Positions 36,204-45,693 are shown, counted from the stretch's first letter. The stretch: 64,000 bases of DNA from Streptomyces mobaraensis (GCF_020099395.1 NZ_CP083590.1:6386001-6450000); one strand, 5' to 3'. The notes: generated by a model from the letters alone, not told the origin. Translations and numbers: made by a program.

Positions 36204-38006
36204 TCAGGCGGCGGTGCCGAAGTCCGTCTGCTTCGGGGCGGCCTTGGCCACCGCGCGGGTGGTGATGGCCTTCGAGGCACGGGCGGAGGCGGCGGAGAGT
36301 TCGGCGGCGTCGGGTTCGAGGTACCAGGGGCGCAGGTCGAGCATGGCGGCGCGCATGCCGGTGGCGAAGCACAGGGCGGTGCCCTTGGGCAGGGCGCGGA
36401 TGGCGTCGGCGGGCAGGATGCGTTCCTGGCGCATGCTGATGCTGGTGGACTTGCCGGACTCGGAGACGGAGGTGGACTTCGTCTCGACGTCGTGGTCGCC
36501 GATCAGGCGGGAGAGCTTGTCGGCGAAGTCCGGGTCGTCGATACCGGAGCCGATCACCTTGATCGTGGAGGCGGACCACATGGCGTCCATGCCCGCGTCG
36601 CCCCAGACCTTCTGGCCCTGGCGGTAGGACTGCAGGATGGTGATCGGGATGATCCCGCGGGAGCCGAGGTGGGAGTACAGGTCCGGCAGGTCCGAGATCT
36701 TGCAGACGTTGGCGGCCTCGTCCAGGATCGCGAGCATCGGCGGGTCCAGGCGTCCGCCGGCGCGTTCGGCCTGGGCGGTGGCGGCCCGCATCACCGAGTC
36801 CGCGCACGCGGCGATCAGCGCGCTGGCGCCGCCGCCGCCGTCTTTCGACAGCAGGTAGAGGGTGTCGCGTGAGGTGACGAAGTCGGCCGGCCGGAACTCG
36901 GCGACGTCCTTCTGGGGGGTGACCCAGGCGGCGATCTCGCTGTTGAGCAGGGCGGCGGCGTACTGGCGGGCGGTTTCGTAGATGCCGTCGCGGGTCTCGG
37001 GCGGCCCTTCGACGGTGCCCTTGAGCTGGGCGGCGACGGCGCTGAAGCCGTGGTCGCGCAGGATGTCCAGCGGGCCGCGGTCGGCGGGGAAGGCCAGCCA
37101 CTGCATCACGTCGGTGACCGGCCGCTCGTCCAGGGCCGCGGCCAGGAAGAGCTGGCTCAGGATGTTGCTGCCGGCCTTCGACCAGAAGTCCCCCTGCTGG
37201 GAGGCGTCGACGGAGGCGGCGAGGAAGTGCCCGGCGAGCCGGCCGGCGCCTTCGAGGGTGGTGGCGTCGGCGAGCGGGTTCCACCACATCTCCCGCTTGG
37301 CGTGGGCGATTTGTTGTGGGTCCATCGACCATGTCCGGCCCACCTTCGCCCGGGCTTCGAGGGTGGCGGTGTAGGCGTCGCCCGCGGCCTTGTTCGAGGT
37401 GAGCAGTACGGGGCCGGGCGCGGCGAGGATCGAGGGGATGGCGAGGCTGGTGGTCTTGCCCGAGCGCGGCGCCATGATGGCCACGGCGACGTCCTCGTAT
37501 CCCATGCGGACTTCACGCCGGGTGCCCTGGAGGTTGCCGAGCAGGATGCCGGTGTCCTTCGCCTCGACGCTCTTGACCTCCTTCAGACTGGGGCGCAGCG
37601 AGCGGGCCTTGGCGGTGATGGCCTTCGATAGCAGAGGCTCGATGTCCTTCTGCTTCGCCATCCCGGCGACCGTCTTCTTCCGGCTGCCGGTTCCGCCCCG
37701 GTGCCGCGACCACAGCACGGCTCCGGCGATGGCCAGGGCGATCAGGAGGATGGCGGGGATGATGCGCGTGCCGACCAGCAGGGACGTTTCACCCGTATCC
37801 GGCCAGAGGCGTTCGGGATGCAGGAGGGCCTCGACCGGCTGGTAGGCGGCCCAGGGGCCGGAGCCGGTCAGGTAGACGGTGATGTTGCCGCCGAGCCAGG
37901 CGAGGTTGGCCAGCGGCACGGCGATGGCGAAGAGGGCGAGCAGAACGCGGAAGGCTATGTCGTAGCCGTCGGAGCTGCCGCCAGGAGCTGAGGGAGACGG
38001 AGGCAC
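36204..38006 (-). CDS. Type IV coupling protein (TraG/VirD4 family)
   Basis: 600 residues. Two N-terminal membrane helices (about 18-45 and 78-98) are followed by a RecA-like ATPase with Walker A APRSGKTT (near residue 180) and Walker B MLAILDEAANV, and the TraG-type GIIPITILQSYRQGQKVWG motif. It would couple the relaxed DNA-protein complex to the membrane channel. Neighbouring DUF317 genes lie upstream in the same operon. Classical FtsK-type TraB of Streptomyces plasmids is absent, so this element uses a multi-protein T4SS-like route. Confidence 0.92.
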   Translation of the reverse strand: MPPSPSAPGGSSDGYDIAFRVLLALFAIAVPLANLAWLGGNITVYLTGSGPWAAYQPVEALLHPERLWPDTGETSLLVGTRIIPAILLIALAIAGAVLWSRHRGGTGSRKKTVAGMAKQKDIEPLLSKAITAKARSLRPSLKEVKSVEAKDTGILLGNLQGTRREVRMGYEDVAVAIMAPRSGKTTSLAIPSILAAPGPVLLTSNKAAGDAYTATLEARAKVGRTWSMDPQQIAHAKREMWWNPLADATTLEGAGRLAGHFLAASVDASQQGDFWSKAGSNILSQLFLAAALDERPVTDVMQWLAFPADRGPLDILRDHGFSAVAAQLKGTVEGPPETRDGIYETARQYAAALLNSEIAAWVTPQKDVAEFRPADFVTSRDTLYLLSKDGGGGASALIAACADSVMRAATAQAERAGGRLDPPMLAILDEAANVCKISDLPDLYSHLGSRGIIPITILQSYRQGQKVWGDAGMDAMWSASTIKVIGSGIDDPDFADKLSRLIGDHDVETKSTSVSESGKSTSISMRQERILPADAIRALPKGTALCFATGMRAAMLDLRPWYLEPDAAELSAASARASKAITTRAVAKAAPKQTDFGTAA

Positions 38007-38039
38007 GGAGCTCCAGGGGGCGTGGGGGAGGGGCGGCGG

Positions 38040-38810
38040 TCAGCGCGAACGGGGGCGCGGAGGAACGCTCGGCGGGCTCTTCGGCGGCTGCGTCGGTGCG
38101 CCGCGGCTGGCGAGGGCCTTGACGCGCTTTTCCAGCGCGAAGGCGACGGCGGCTGCCGGGACCTGGCGCGTGGTGGCGCGCTGGTGGTGGCGGCCCAGGA
38201 GGGGGACGTGGAGCGGGTCGCGCGACAGCGGGGTCTCGCCGGCGAGGGCGCGGGTGAAGGCGGCGACCAGGTGCAGTGGGGCGCTTCCGCTGAAGTACGC
38301 CCGCCACACCCGCTCCTGCCGGCTCTCGTCCGCGACGTCGACGAACCAGCTGTTGGACCGCCCCTCGACGAAGTGCTCGACACAGGCCACACCGTCGGGC
38401 GAGACGAGAGCGCGGCGTTGCTCGTCCTCGTGCCAACCGGCCTGACGCAGCGGCTCGTAGGGGTCGGCGGCGAGCGAGGCGGTGGGCAGCGCCGGGTGGG
38501 TGAGGGTGTCGGTGACGGCGGCGATGATTTCCACCGGGGTGCGGGCGCCGAAGGACGCCGACCAGGCCGGCGACGCGGCGGTGCGGGCGTGCTGCACGGT
38601 CCACCACTGCTGGTCGGGGGTGGGGTCAAGGCGGAGCATGGCCTGCTGGTCGGGGCTGGTCAGCAGAACACGGGGCATCAACGGGTCGTTGCCGTGGCTC
38701 CAGCCGCAGGCCCGGTGGAGCGCGGCGGTGATCCAGGCCGGATCGCCGCCGCCGGCCAGGTACCGCGGGGCGATCAGGACCTGTTCGATGTCTTCGGGTA
38801 CGGGTGTCAC
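38040..38810 (-). CDS. DUF317 domain protein
   Basis: 256 residues with two DUF317 units: VLIAPRYLAGGGDPAWITAA ... SPAWSASFGARTPVEIIAAV and YEPLRQAGWHEDEQRRALVS ... WRAYFSGSAPLHLVAAFTRA. GTG 38808-38810 overlaps the upstream stop (GTGA). Paralogous to the genes at 39504 and 40461. Confidence 0.8.
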   Translation of the reverse strand: MTPVPEDIEQVLIAPRYLAGGGDPAWITAALHRACGWSHGNDPLMPRVLLTSPDQQAMLRLDPTPDQQWWTVQHARTAASPAWSASFGARTPVEIIAAVTDTLTHPALPTASLAADPYEPLRQAGWHEDEQRRALVSPDGVACVEHFVEGRSNSWFVDVADESRQERVWRAYFSGSAPLHLVAAFTRALAGETPLSRDPLHVPLLGRHHQRATTRQVPAAAVAFALEKRVKALASRGAPTQPPKSPPSVPPRPRSR

Positions 38811-39400
38811 CGGCGGACCCCCGGCGCCTTCCGGGGCTGCGTCGGGGCGGCCGGGGCGCGTGAGGGCAGGACCGGCGCCGTGCGGAAGAGGGCCTCGTCC
38901 TGCGCGGCGGCGTGGATGTCGAGGACGCTCTGCCCGTGCAGGGACCACTGGTGCAGGTGGTGCCAGGCTTCGTCGTTGCGCTCGGCCAGCGCGTCGTCGT
39001 ATGCCGCGGTGCCCGGCACGGCCGACGACGGCAGTCCTTCCCGCGTCTGGAGCCATTGCTCTTGGAGGGCGGCGAGTTGGTCGAGCGCGTCGTCCAGGGC
39101 GGAGAGCTGCCACGCCCACTGGGACTGGATGCGGGAGGCGGGCAGCGTGCGCAGCTGCGCCTGGGCGGTGGCGAGGAGATCTTTCGCGGCGTGGCGGACG
39201 CGGTTGAACGAACGCCAGGTGTCGGCATCGCGGCGGCCGGCGCGCAGGCCGTAGGTGATCTCGTCGTGGGGCCAGCCGTCGAGGTCGGTGTGCTGGTCGG
39301 AGTAGGCGTCCCAGTCGGCCAGGATCTGCTCGCTCTCCTTGAGGAAGGCGGCAAGTTGGTCAAGGAGCAACTGGTGCGTCGCGGCGGGATCGGTTGTCAA
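38807..39400 (-). CDS. Hypothetical helical protein
   Basis: 197 residues starting at TTG 39398-39400 (reads M-TTDPAATHQLLLDQLAAFL). Heptad-like helices with many Trp/Gln (SALDDALDQLAALQEQWLQT) suggest a coiled-coil. GTGA overlap with the following DUF317 gene. No family recognised. Confidence 0.6.
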   Translation of the reverse strand: MTTDPAATHQLLLDQLAAFLKESEQILADWDAYSDQHTDLDGWPHDEITYGLRAGRRDADTWRSFNRVRHAAKDLLATAQAQLRTLPASRIQSQWAWQLSALDDALDQLAALQEQWLQTREGLPSSAVPGTAAYDDALAERNDEAWHHLHQWSLHGQSVLDIHAAAQDEALFRTAPVLPSRAPAAPTQPRKAPGVRR

Positions 39401-39503
39401 AGTCGGTGAGTCTCCGAAGGCAGGGCGCAGCCGCGGGGGAGGGAGAGCGGATCGGTGCCGCTCTCCCTCCCCCGGCGGGCGGGGACGGAAGGGCGGGTAA
39501 GGG

Positions 39504-40319
39504 TCAGCGGCTGCGTGAGGCGCGGGCAGCAGCGGCCGGACCGGCACGGGGCCGGGCGCGCGGTGATGCTGCGCGGCGGGCTGCGGCACGGGCGGCGGTC
39601 AGGCGCTCCTCGTGGGAGGTCAGGAGCTGTTCGCCCTGCGGCCCGCTGATCTCTTGGGTGACCAGGTGCGGGTGCGGGACGCCGGACATGGCGCGCTGGA
39701 CCGGTTCGTTACTGGCCAGCGCGGTGGCGAAGGCGGCGATCAGATGAGGCGGAGAGTTCTCGCTGAACCAGGCTTCCCACAGGCGGCGCTGACCGCCGAG
39801 GCCGGTGGGCAGCGCGGCTTCCGCGCGCCAGTGGACGAACGCGGGGTCGTGGCTGACCTGCCGGCGCAGGCTCAGAACGCCGTCCGGATGGAGAGCCTGC
39901 TCGCTGCCGTGCTCGTCGCGTTCATACGTCCAGCCCGCCCGGGTGACCGCCGACCACACCTCCGGCTCGGCTTTCGGCGCGGGCCGGATGAGTGCGTCGG
40001 TGTAGGCGGCGAGGACTTCGACGGGAGTGTTGCCGCCGAAAGAGGCGTGCCAGTGCTGCCCGTCGGTCCGGGAGGAGATGCGCCACCAAGCCGCGTACGT
40101 GTCGGGGACGGGTTCGAGCAGGAGGGTGTGCCGGTGGTCGGCGCTGGCCAGGACGACGTGGGGGTAGTCCGGGGCGGAGTGGTTCTTCCAGCCGGCTGCC
40201 CGCAGGGCCTGGGTGACGTGGCGGGGGTCGCCGGGCCCGGCCAGGTGCCGGGGGCGGGTGGCGTACCAGATGAGATCGCGGGGATCCCTGGCGCGGGTGG
40301 GGGTGTAGGGCTGGCTCAT
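39504..40319 (-). CDS. DUF317 domain protein
   Basis: 271 residues with two DUF317 units (ATRPRHLAGPGDPRHVTQAL ... FGGNTPVEVLAAYTDAL; SAVTRAGWTYERDEHGSEQA ... WFSENSPPHLIAAFATAL) and an Arg/Ala-rich tail. Second of three consecutive paralogues. Confidence 0.82.
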   Translation of the reverse strand: MSQPYTPTRARDPRDLIWYATRPRHLAGPGDPRHVTQALRAAGWKNHSAPDYPHVVLASADHRHTLLLEPVPDTYAAWWRISSRTDGQHWHASFGGNTPVEVLAAYTDALIRPAPKAEPEVWSAVTRAGWTYERDEHGSEQALHPDGVLSLRRQVSHDPAFVHWRAEAALPTGLGGQRRLWEAWFSENSPPHLIAAFATALASNEPVQRAMSGVPHPHLVTQEISGPQGEQLLTSHEERLTAARAAARRAASPRARPRAGPAAAARASRSR

Positions 40320-40460
40320 GGCTGGTGTCCGCGCTGGTCGCTTGGCCGCCGGAGTCCGGCGGAGGCGATGTCGGCCTCCCGTGCGGTGAGGCGGGCGGGG
40401 TGGTGCACGCGCGGGGTTCTCTCTCGGGCGGAGCCCCCGGGGTACCGGGGGTGTGGTTGG

Positions 40461-41267
40461 TCAGCGGTGGGAGCGCGCGCCGCCGGCGGCGGCGTACGGG
40501 CCGGTGGCGGTCTTGCGGGGGCGGGTGCTGGCCCAGGAGTTGCGGGCCCAGGTGGCGGCGCGGGCGGCGGTGACGCGGGCCTGCTGCCAGGCACTGAGCT
40601 GGGAGGGCAGTACCGAGACGGAGGTGGTGCGGATACGTTGGGTGGGGGGTACGTGTCCGCGCGGGCGCATCACCGGCTGCGGGTCGGACAGGGCGGTGGT
40701 GAGCCCCTGCAACAGATGCATCGGCGTGGTCGGGGTGAACACCGCGTTCCACGCCGGCCCGTGTTCGGTCTGGGCCGCGGCCCACCAGTACGCCTGCCCC
40801 TGCCCGTCCTGGTGGAATTGGACGACGGCGTTGCCGTCCGTGCTCGTCGCCGTGACGTGCTGCCCCTGCTCAGTGCGCCACCCGTTGTGCTGCAGCGGCT
40901 GCCACACGTTGGGGGCGTGCGCGGAGCGAGGGCGGGTGAGGGCGTCGGTGAATCCGGCGACGATCTCCACCGGGACCTGCTTGCCGAGGGTGCCGTGCCA
41001 GGCTTCCTGCCGGCCGGTGGCGGCGCCGCGGACCGTCCAACCGCCGGGCTGAGTATGAGGGTCGTAGCCGATGCGGACCGTGCGGTCGGGGCTGTCGAAG
41101 ACGATCGGCATGCCGGCTTTGGACGAGCGGTCCGTCCAGCCGGAGGCGCGCAGGAACTCGGTGACGTGGCGCAGGTCGCCGCCGCCGGCCAGATGCCGGG
41201 GTTCGATGAGGTAGTACTGCTCGGCCTGCTGGCCGGCCGGTCCCCGGCCGGCCCACTCCTTCTTCAT
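40461..41267 (-). CDS. DUF317 domain protein
   Basis: 268 residues. DUF317 units are YYLIEPRHLAGGGDLRHVTE ... LGKQVPVEIVAGFTDAL and PLQHNGWRTEQGQHVTATST ... FTPTTPMHLLQGLTTAL, then a basic tail. The start ATG 41265-41267 overlaps the previous stop by four bases. Third paralogue of the local array. Confidence 0.82.
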   Translation of the reverse strand: MKKEWAGRGPAGQQAEQYYLIEPRHLAGGGDLRHVTEFLRASGWTDRSSKAGMPIVFDSPDRTVRIGYDPHTQPGGWTVRGAATGRQEAWHGTLGKQVPVEIVAGFTDALTRPRSAHAPNVWQPLQHNGWRTEQGQHVTATSTDGNAVVQFHQDGQGQAYWWAAAQTEHGPAWNAVFTPTTPMHLLQGLTTALSDPQPVMRPRGHVPPTQRIRTTSVSVLPSQLSAWQQARVTAARAATWARNSWASTRPRKTATGPYAAAGGARSHR

Positions 41268-41656
41268 CGGCGCCTCCGGGCCACGAAGGCCGCGGCCACC
41301 GGGGCCGGTGGACGGGGCGCGGCCTCGGCGCGTGTCGGCCGGGCCAGGCGCTGGAAGTCCTCGACGTGGTCGCTGATGTCCGTGCACAGGCCGTGGAGGT
41401 CGTTCGCGGCGCGGCCCAGGGCCAGCCACAGCTCGGGCGGGAAGGACCCCTGCTCGGCGTGGGCCCGGGTGGAGCGGGCCCCGGTTTCGGCCAGGGCGGT
41501 GACCTGGCCGAGGACTCCGGTGTCGGTGTCCAGGACGCGGCCGAGGATCTGGGCGGTCTGCTCGGGCGGCGCCTGGGCGAGGTGCTGGGCGAGAAGCCCG
41601 AGTTGACGGGCGATGTTGTCAGCGAGAAGTACGGGGTAGGGCGTCGGATCGGGCAT
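41264..41656 (-). CDS. Small hypothetical helical protein
   Basis: 130 residues: helices NIARQLGLLAQHLAQAPPEQ and LALGRAANDLHGLCTDISDH, then a Pro/Arg-rich tail. ATGA overlap with the following DUF317 gene shows operon membership. Not assigned to a family. Confidence 0.6.
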   Translation of the reverse strand: MPDPTPYPVLLADNIARQLGLLAQHLAQAPPEQTAQILGRVLDTDTGVLGQVTALAETGARSTRAHAEQGSFPPELWLALGRAANDLHGLCTDISDHVEDFQRLARPTRAEAAPRPPAPVAAAFVARRRR

Positions 41657-41686
41657 GGCGCTCCGGGCAGTGAAGGCGGCGGTTGG

Positions 41687-41872
41687 TCAGGGGCGCTGGC
41701 CGCGGCGGCGAGCGTCGTCGAGGGCTCCGTGCGGGCCGGTGGCCAGGGGATGGCCGCGGGTGCTGCTGCCGAGGGCGCAGGCGTGCAGGTAGCGGCGGAA
41801 GAGGAAGGTGGCCAGGCGGGGCGGGCGGTCGGCGGTGATCGGTGGCGGGGTGGTGCGGTCGCGCTCGGGTAT
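41687..41872 (-). CDS. Small protein (61 aa) with no ATG/GTG/TTG start
   Basis: The minus strand reads PPPITADRPPRLATFLFRRY then LHACALGSSTRGHPLATGPH, ending DDARRRGQRP. The frame is closed upstream by TGA just before GCA-ATA; the only start-like codon in a suitable position is ATA 41870-41872, eight bases after GGAG. Either a rare start is used or the gene has lost its start. It fits the spacing of the operon between neighbours. Confidence 0.4.
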   Translation of the reverse strand: MPERDRTTPPPITADRPPRLATFLFRRYLHACALGSSTRGHPLATGPHGALDDARRRGQRP

Positions 41873-42058
41873 TGCTCAAACTCCAGGTATCGGGGGTGGG
41901 CGGCCGGCCCCGGTCGCAGACCGGGACCGGCCGGTGGCGTCAGGCGCGGCGGCGCGCAGCGGTGGTCAGCGCCGGACCGTTACTGGGCCGGGTCGGCAGG
42001 CTCGTGGGTTGCCCGCCCAGGACGCAGAAGCGCGGCTTTTCTCCCGCGGTGGGCGCTC

Positions 42059-42820
42059 TCAGCGGGTGCGGGTGGACGGCTTGGCCGGCTGTGGGGGCGG
42101 GACGGCCGTAGTCTCCAGCGCGGGCCGGCTGGGCGGGTGGCGCAGGATGACGCCGATGCCGTGGGCGGCCAGCTGGGCACCGGCGGCGCGCACGGCCCGC
42201 GCCTGGAGGGCGGTGTCGTCGCCGGAGAGGACGAACGCCTGCTCGCGCGGGTCGTAGACGAAACCGGCCTCGTGCAGGACCGTGGCGGCCTGGGAGCTGT
42301 CCGGCTTGGCGGCCAGCATGCCGTCGCCGAACCAGGTCATCACCACGCGCTCCGGCTCCGGGACCGGAGCGGAGGCTGGCGGCTGTGGGTAGGCGGCGTT
42401 GTACCGGACCTGGGCGACGGCCTGGTCGTAGCGCGGCAGCAAGTCGGAGGCGATCTCGTGCGCCGCGCGGAAGGGGTCGTCGGGGACGGCGATGCCGTCC
42501 GGCTCGCGGACACCCCGAAACGCATCCGGTTCGAAGCCGGAGGGGGCCATGGCGCCGACGAGGTACTCCTCCGGGTGGCCGGGACGGCCGGTGATGTAGA
42601 GGCGGGCGCCGTCGTCGCGGGTGAGGACGGCGTCGTGGCCGAGGACGTACGCGGCGACGGCGCCGGAGACCAGGTTCATGTCCCACACCTCCTCGGCGAG
42701 CGGGAACTGGTCGGCGTACTCAGCGTGGCGGTGGTAGGCGCTGGTCCAGCGGCCGGGCAGCTCACCGGCGAGAACTGGGGCGAACGACTCGAGGTCGTGC
42801 ATGTCAGCGGGGTCGGGCAT
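42059..42820 (-). CDS. Element-specific paralogue family 2, member 1
   Basis: 253 residues, ATG 42818-42820 with GAGGAG nine bases upstream. Shared with the proteins at 47627 and 49217: VLTRDDGARLYITGRPGHPE-x-YLVGAMAPSGFE and a later ERxLPxYxxAV-like helix (SDLLPRYDQAVAQVRYNAAY). The C-terminus carries another copy of the SSQAATVLHEAGFVYDPREQ unit. Function unknown; the repetition suggests a structural or immunity-type family of the element. Confidence 0.65.
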   Translation of the reverse strand: MPDPADMHDLESFAPVLAGELPGRWTSAYHRHAEYADQFPLAEEVWDMNLVSGAVAAYVLGHDAVLTRDDGARLYITGRPGHPEEYLVGAMAPSGFEPDAFRGVREPDGIAVPDDPFRAAHEIASDLLPRYDQAVAQVRYNAAYPQPPASAPVPEPERVVMTWFGDGMLAAKPDSSQAATVLHEAGFVYDPREQAFVLSGDDTALQARAVRAAGAQLAAHGIGVILRHPPSRPALETTAVPPPQPAKPSTRTR

Positions 42821-42848
42821 GTTCTCCTCAGGGGCAGCAGGTGGGGGC

Positions 42849-43574
42849 TCAGCGGCGCCGTCCGCCGGCCGCGGCGGCGGGCGCGGAGGCGATGCGGGGC
42901 GGCGGGGGAGGGCAGGCGCACACAGCGGACGCCTCCCGCTCGTTACCTGCAACCTCGCCTTCGCAGGCGGTGCGCCGCGGGTGGGGCGCGTGCCGGTCGG
43001 CGAGGTCGTTGCGCAGGCCGCGCACGTCGGAGGCAATGGCGCCCAGACGCTCGTCGGCGAGGAAACGCAGCCATTGGGCGCAGTACGGATCGGCGCCCTG
43101 GCCCAGGTCCTGGTAGAAGTCGACGGTGGCGAAGAGGACTTCGCACAAGCCGTCGAGGATGCCGTCTTGGGCGGCGGTCAGTTCCGTCAGGGCGTCGGCG
43201 ACGTCCTCGGTGGTTTCGGCGGTGCGGATGCGGTTGGCGATGGCCGCGACCTGGGCGCCGAGAGTGAGGTAGTGCGGCTCGCGGTGCTCGGTGTCGAAGT
43301 CCGGGTCGCAGTCGACGTGGTAGCCCACGGCCCGTAGGCGGGCCACGGCCCGGGTGGCAAGGCGGATCTCCTCGCTTGTGTCGAGCCCGGTGGGCAGACG
43401 GTGGTAGTCCTCATGTAGGCGGACGACGGGTACGAACATGGTGCGCTGGAGGATGCTGTGCGCTTCCATATCGCCGCCGCGGGCGAGGACTTCGCCGAAG
43501 TGCACATCGCGCCGCAGGGTGAGCAGACGGTCGGCAAGAGCCAAGAACGAGATCTTTCTGAAAGGCGCGGTCAT
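42849..43574 (-). CDS. Hypothetical protein of the transfer operon
   Basis: 241 residues starting MTAPFRKISFLALADRLLTL. Helical, with a distinctive middle (HREPHYLTLGAQVAAIANRI, LCEVLFATVDFYQDLGQGAD) and a low-complexity tail. Its start overlaps the stop of the relaxase-like gene by four bases. No known family recognised. Confidence 0.6.
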   Translation of the reverse strand: MTAPFRKISFLALADRLLTLRRDVHFGEVLARGGDMEAHSILQRTMFVPVVRLHEDYHRLPTGLDTSEEIRLATRAVARLRAVGYHVDCDPDFDTEHREPHYLTLGAQVAAIANRIRTAETTEDVADALTELTAAQDGILDGLCEVLFATVDFYQDLGQGADPYCAQWLRFLADERLGAIASDVRGLRNDLADRHAPHPRRTACEGEVAGNEREASAVCACPPPPPRIASAPAAAAGGRRR

Positions 43575-44422
43575 CGGGAACGGCCGGCCGGGACTGCGGC
43601 GGTGGTCACCGGAACCGGAGTGACGGCGGTGGGCAGGCACTGGATGCCGCGGCCCAGGGCGGTGGCGGTCTCCTTCAAGTCCTCCTGCAGGACGTACAGG
43701 CGGCGGGCGGCCCACTCCAGACGCCGACTGGCGTCGCCGCCCTGGCCGTCGGGGAGCCCGGCGACGAGGTAGGCCGCCTGTTCGAGCTGTCGTCGGACAG
43801 CAGCCAGGGGCCCGTCGCTCTCCCCGACGAGCCGGTGCAGGAATGCCGCCTGCGCCGCGCCGGCGACCGCGGACTCCGTGTCGCTGGGCGCGATCGGGAG
43901 GCTTCTGGCGGTCCGAAGGCCGAGGTCTTGGTTGATGCGGCGGCACTCGGTCCCTAGGTGCGTGTGCAGGGGGCGCGGCTGGCGGGCGCGGGTGCCGTCT
44001 TCTCGGATGAGGTTGGCCAGCAGGTCGAGTCGGCCGGCCCGGGACTGGAAGGCCACCCAGCGGCACGCCTGCTCTTCCCCTGGCGGAGCGATGCCGGCGG
44101 CCCGGACGAGCCGGTGCGCGACTTCCGACCACTCTCCCCTGGTCACCGTGCGCTCCTCGGGGTGAAGACGCACGGCGAGGTGGAAGAGGAACGGCCGCTC
44201 CTCGTGCTCGCCGTATCCGCTTTCGCGGGCGGGGGCTGCGAGGTACTCCGTCACATCCCTGCCGCCCCAGGGTGGCCCTCCCCGGCCGGCGGCGGCGAGG
44301 CCGGGGGAGTGGGCGAGGACCGTCTCACCGCTCAGCTCCTCCTCCAGCGCCTGGAGCCGGCCGGTGATCTCGCGCAAAGCTTCGCTGAAGGACCGGAACG
44401 AGCGGGACACGCGCGCGATCAA
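43571..44422 (-). CDS. Relaxase-like protein lacking the HxH motif
   Basis: 283 residues from TTG 44420-44422, which overlaps the upstream stop (TTGA). The segment FLFHLAVRLHPEERTVTRGE, WSEVAHRLVRAAGIAPPGEE, ACRWVAFQSRAGRLDLLANL follows the pattern of Streptomyces MobP-type relaxases (HCVxxxxPEDRxLxDxEW...TGIAPxGDxxACRWVAVRHxxDHIHIVATL), but the DHIHI metal-binding histidines are replaced by GRLDL. It may be an inactive relaxase homologue acting as a DNA-binding accessory. The relaxase link is motif-based inference. Confidence 0.55.
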   Translation of the reverse strand: MIARVSRSFRSFSEALREITGRLQALEEELSGETVLAHSPGLAAAGRGGPPWGGRDVTEYLAAPARESGYGEHEERPFLFHLAVRLHPEERTVTRGEWSEVAHRLVRAAGIAPPGEEQACRWVAFQSRAGRLDLLANLIREDGTRARQPRPLHTHLGTECRRINQDLGLRTARSLPIAPSDTESAVAGAAQAAFLHRLVGESDGPLAAVRRQLEQAAYLVAGLPDGQGGDASRRLEWAARRLYVLQEDLKETATALGRGIQCLPTAVTPVPVTTAAVPAGRSR

Positions 44423-45201
44423 CGCTGGGGCTCCGCGCAGGAGGGCCGGGCAAGGCGGGTCCAGTCGTCTGCTGCGGTGATCAGGGAGCGCTCGCGGACG
44501 AAGTCGGCGTGCACGGCGGGGTCGCCGGGCGGCAGTAGGTCCAGCGCCCGGTCGATGACGTCCAGCGCCTTGCGATACTTGCCCAGCCCGCGCAGGGCTG
44601 CGGCCTCGCGGAAGAGGGCGACCGGGTCCGTACGGTCCGCGAACGGCGGCCGGTCCAGCAGACCGAGCATGTGCTCCTCGCGGCCAGGGAGGCGGTGTCC
44701 CAGCCACAGCCCGTGCAGCAGCACCTGCAGCACCTTCGGGTGATCACCGGCGTCCACGAGCACCTGGTCCATCAGCTCGAAGCCGCCCGTGCGGGACTGG
44801 CCGAGCAGGGCGAAGGCCCACAGGGCGCGGCTGTAGACATCCAACCGGTCTACGACCTCCGGGGGCATGCGGTCGAAGAGCGCCTCGATGCTGGGACAGC
44901 GGAAGTCGTAGCGCAGGCCCGCCAGATACAGGTGCCGGTGCGCCCGCGCGATGACCGGATCGGCGACGGGGGCGGTGATCTGTTCGGGACGCAGCACCAG
45001 CAGGGCGCTCGTGCCGGTGGCGCGGGCCTGCCAGGCGATGTCGGAGCAGACCTCCGCGGATTCCTGCCAGGTCGCGTCGATGTCGCCGAGGAGTCCCGCG
45101 AGGACGTCCGGCCAGCCGCCGCCGGAAGCCAGGGACGTAGTCGTGGCGGCACGGATGCGTTCGAGAGCGGCGCTGCGTGCGCGGATCGTGGTCGTGGTCA
45201 T
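44419..45201 (-). CDS. Hypothetical TPR-like protein
   Basis: 260 residues. The C-terminal half has TPR-like repeats (PKVLQVLLHGLWLGHRLPGR; ALFREAAALRGLGKYRKALD). A conserved-looking LRYDFRCPSIEALFDRMPPE precedes it. ATG 45199-45201; ATGA overlap with the preceding gene. Probably a scaffolding protein of the element; not identified. Confidence 0.6.
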   Translation of the reverse strand: MTTTTIRARSAALERIRAATTTSLASGGGWPDVLAGLLGDIDATWQESAEVCSDIAWQARATGTSALLVLRPEQITAPVADPVIARAHRHLYLAGLRYDFRCPSIEALFDRMPPEVVDRLDVYSRALWAFALLGQSRTGGFELMDQVLVDAGDHPKVLQVLLHGLWLGHRLPGREEHMLGLLDRPPFADRTDPVALFREAAALRGLGKYRKALDVIDRALDLLPPGDPAVHADFVRERSLITAADDWTRLARPSCAEPQR

Positions 45202-45641
45202 CGGCCGCTCCGGGCGTCGTCGACGTGGACCAGCTGGTTCAGGGCCGTCACGCTGTACCAACCGCAGTCGACGATGCCGGTCGCCGTCGCGTACGCGGGC
45301 AGCAGGATCTCCTTCAGGGCGCGGTGGTGGATCAGGCAGTCGGCGCAGCGCCGGGAGAGGTGGATCATGTACCGGGGGTGGGCGGTGATGTAGGTGCGCT
45401 CGCCACCGTTGGGGTTGCGCAGCCGCCAGCCGTCCTCGTCGGTCGGGGTGTGCCACGAGGGGGTGACGACCGTCATGGCGTCGCCCCACAGCTCGCCGTC
45501 GGCGACGCCCTTGACGATGACGACCTGTTCGCCGGGGCGGAAGTGCGCGTGGGTGATGTCGCGCTGGGGGGTGAGGCGGTCGGGGACCGGTGCCCAGATG
45601 GTGGAGATATGTGGGGGGCGGGGCGCGGTGGCGTCAGGCAC
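45198..45641 (-). CDS. Hypothetical protein, first gene behind hairpin copy C
   Basis: 147 residues, beta-rich N-terminus (HFRPGEQVVIVKGVADGELW) and a CxxC-type segment (SRRCADCLIHHRALKEILLP). It starts 59 bases downstream of the hairpin and opens a long run of overlapping genes down to 38 kb. Unknown function. Confidence 0.6.
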   Translation of the reverse strand: MPDATAPRPPHISTIWAPVPDRLTPQRDITHAHFRPGEQVVIVKGVADGELWGDAMTVVTPSWHTPTDEDGWRLRNPNGGERTYITAHPRYMIHLSRRCADCLIHHRALKEILLPAYATATGIVDCGWYSVTALNQLVHVDDARSGR

Positions 45642-45693
45642 TTCGAAAGGGTCCTTCCACGAACGGCACTTGGGGTGGCGGTGGGAGGATCAA

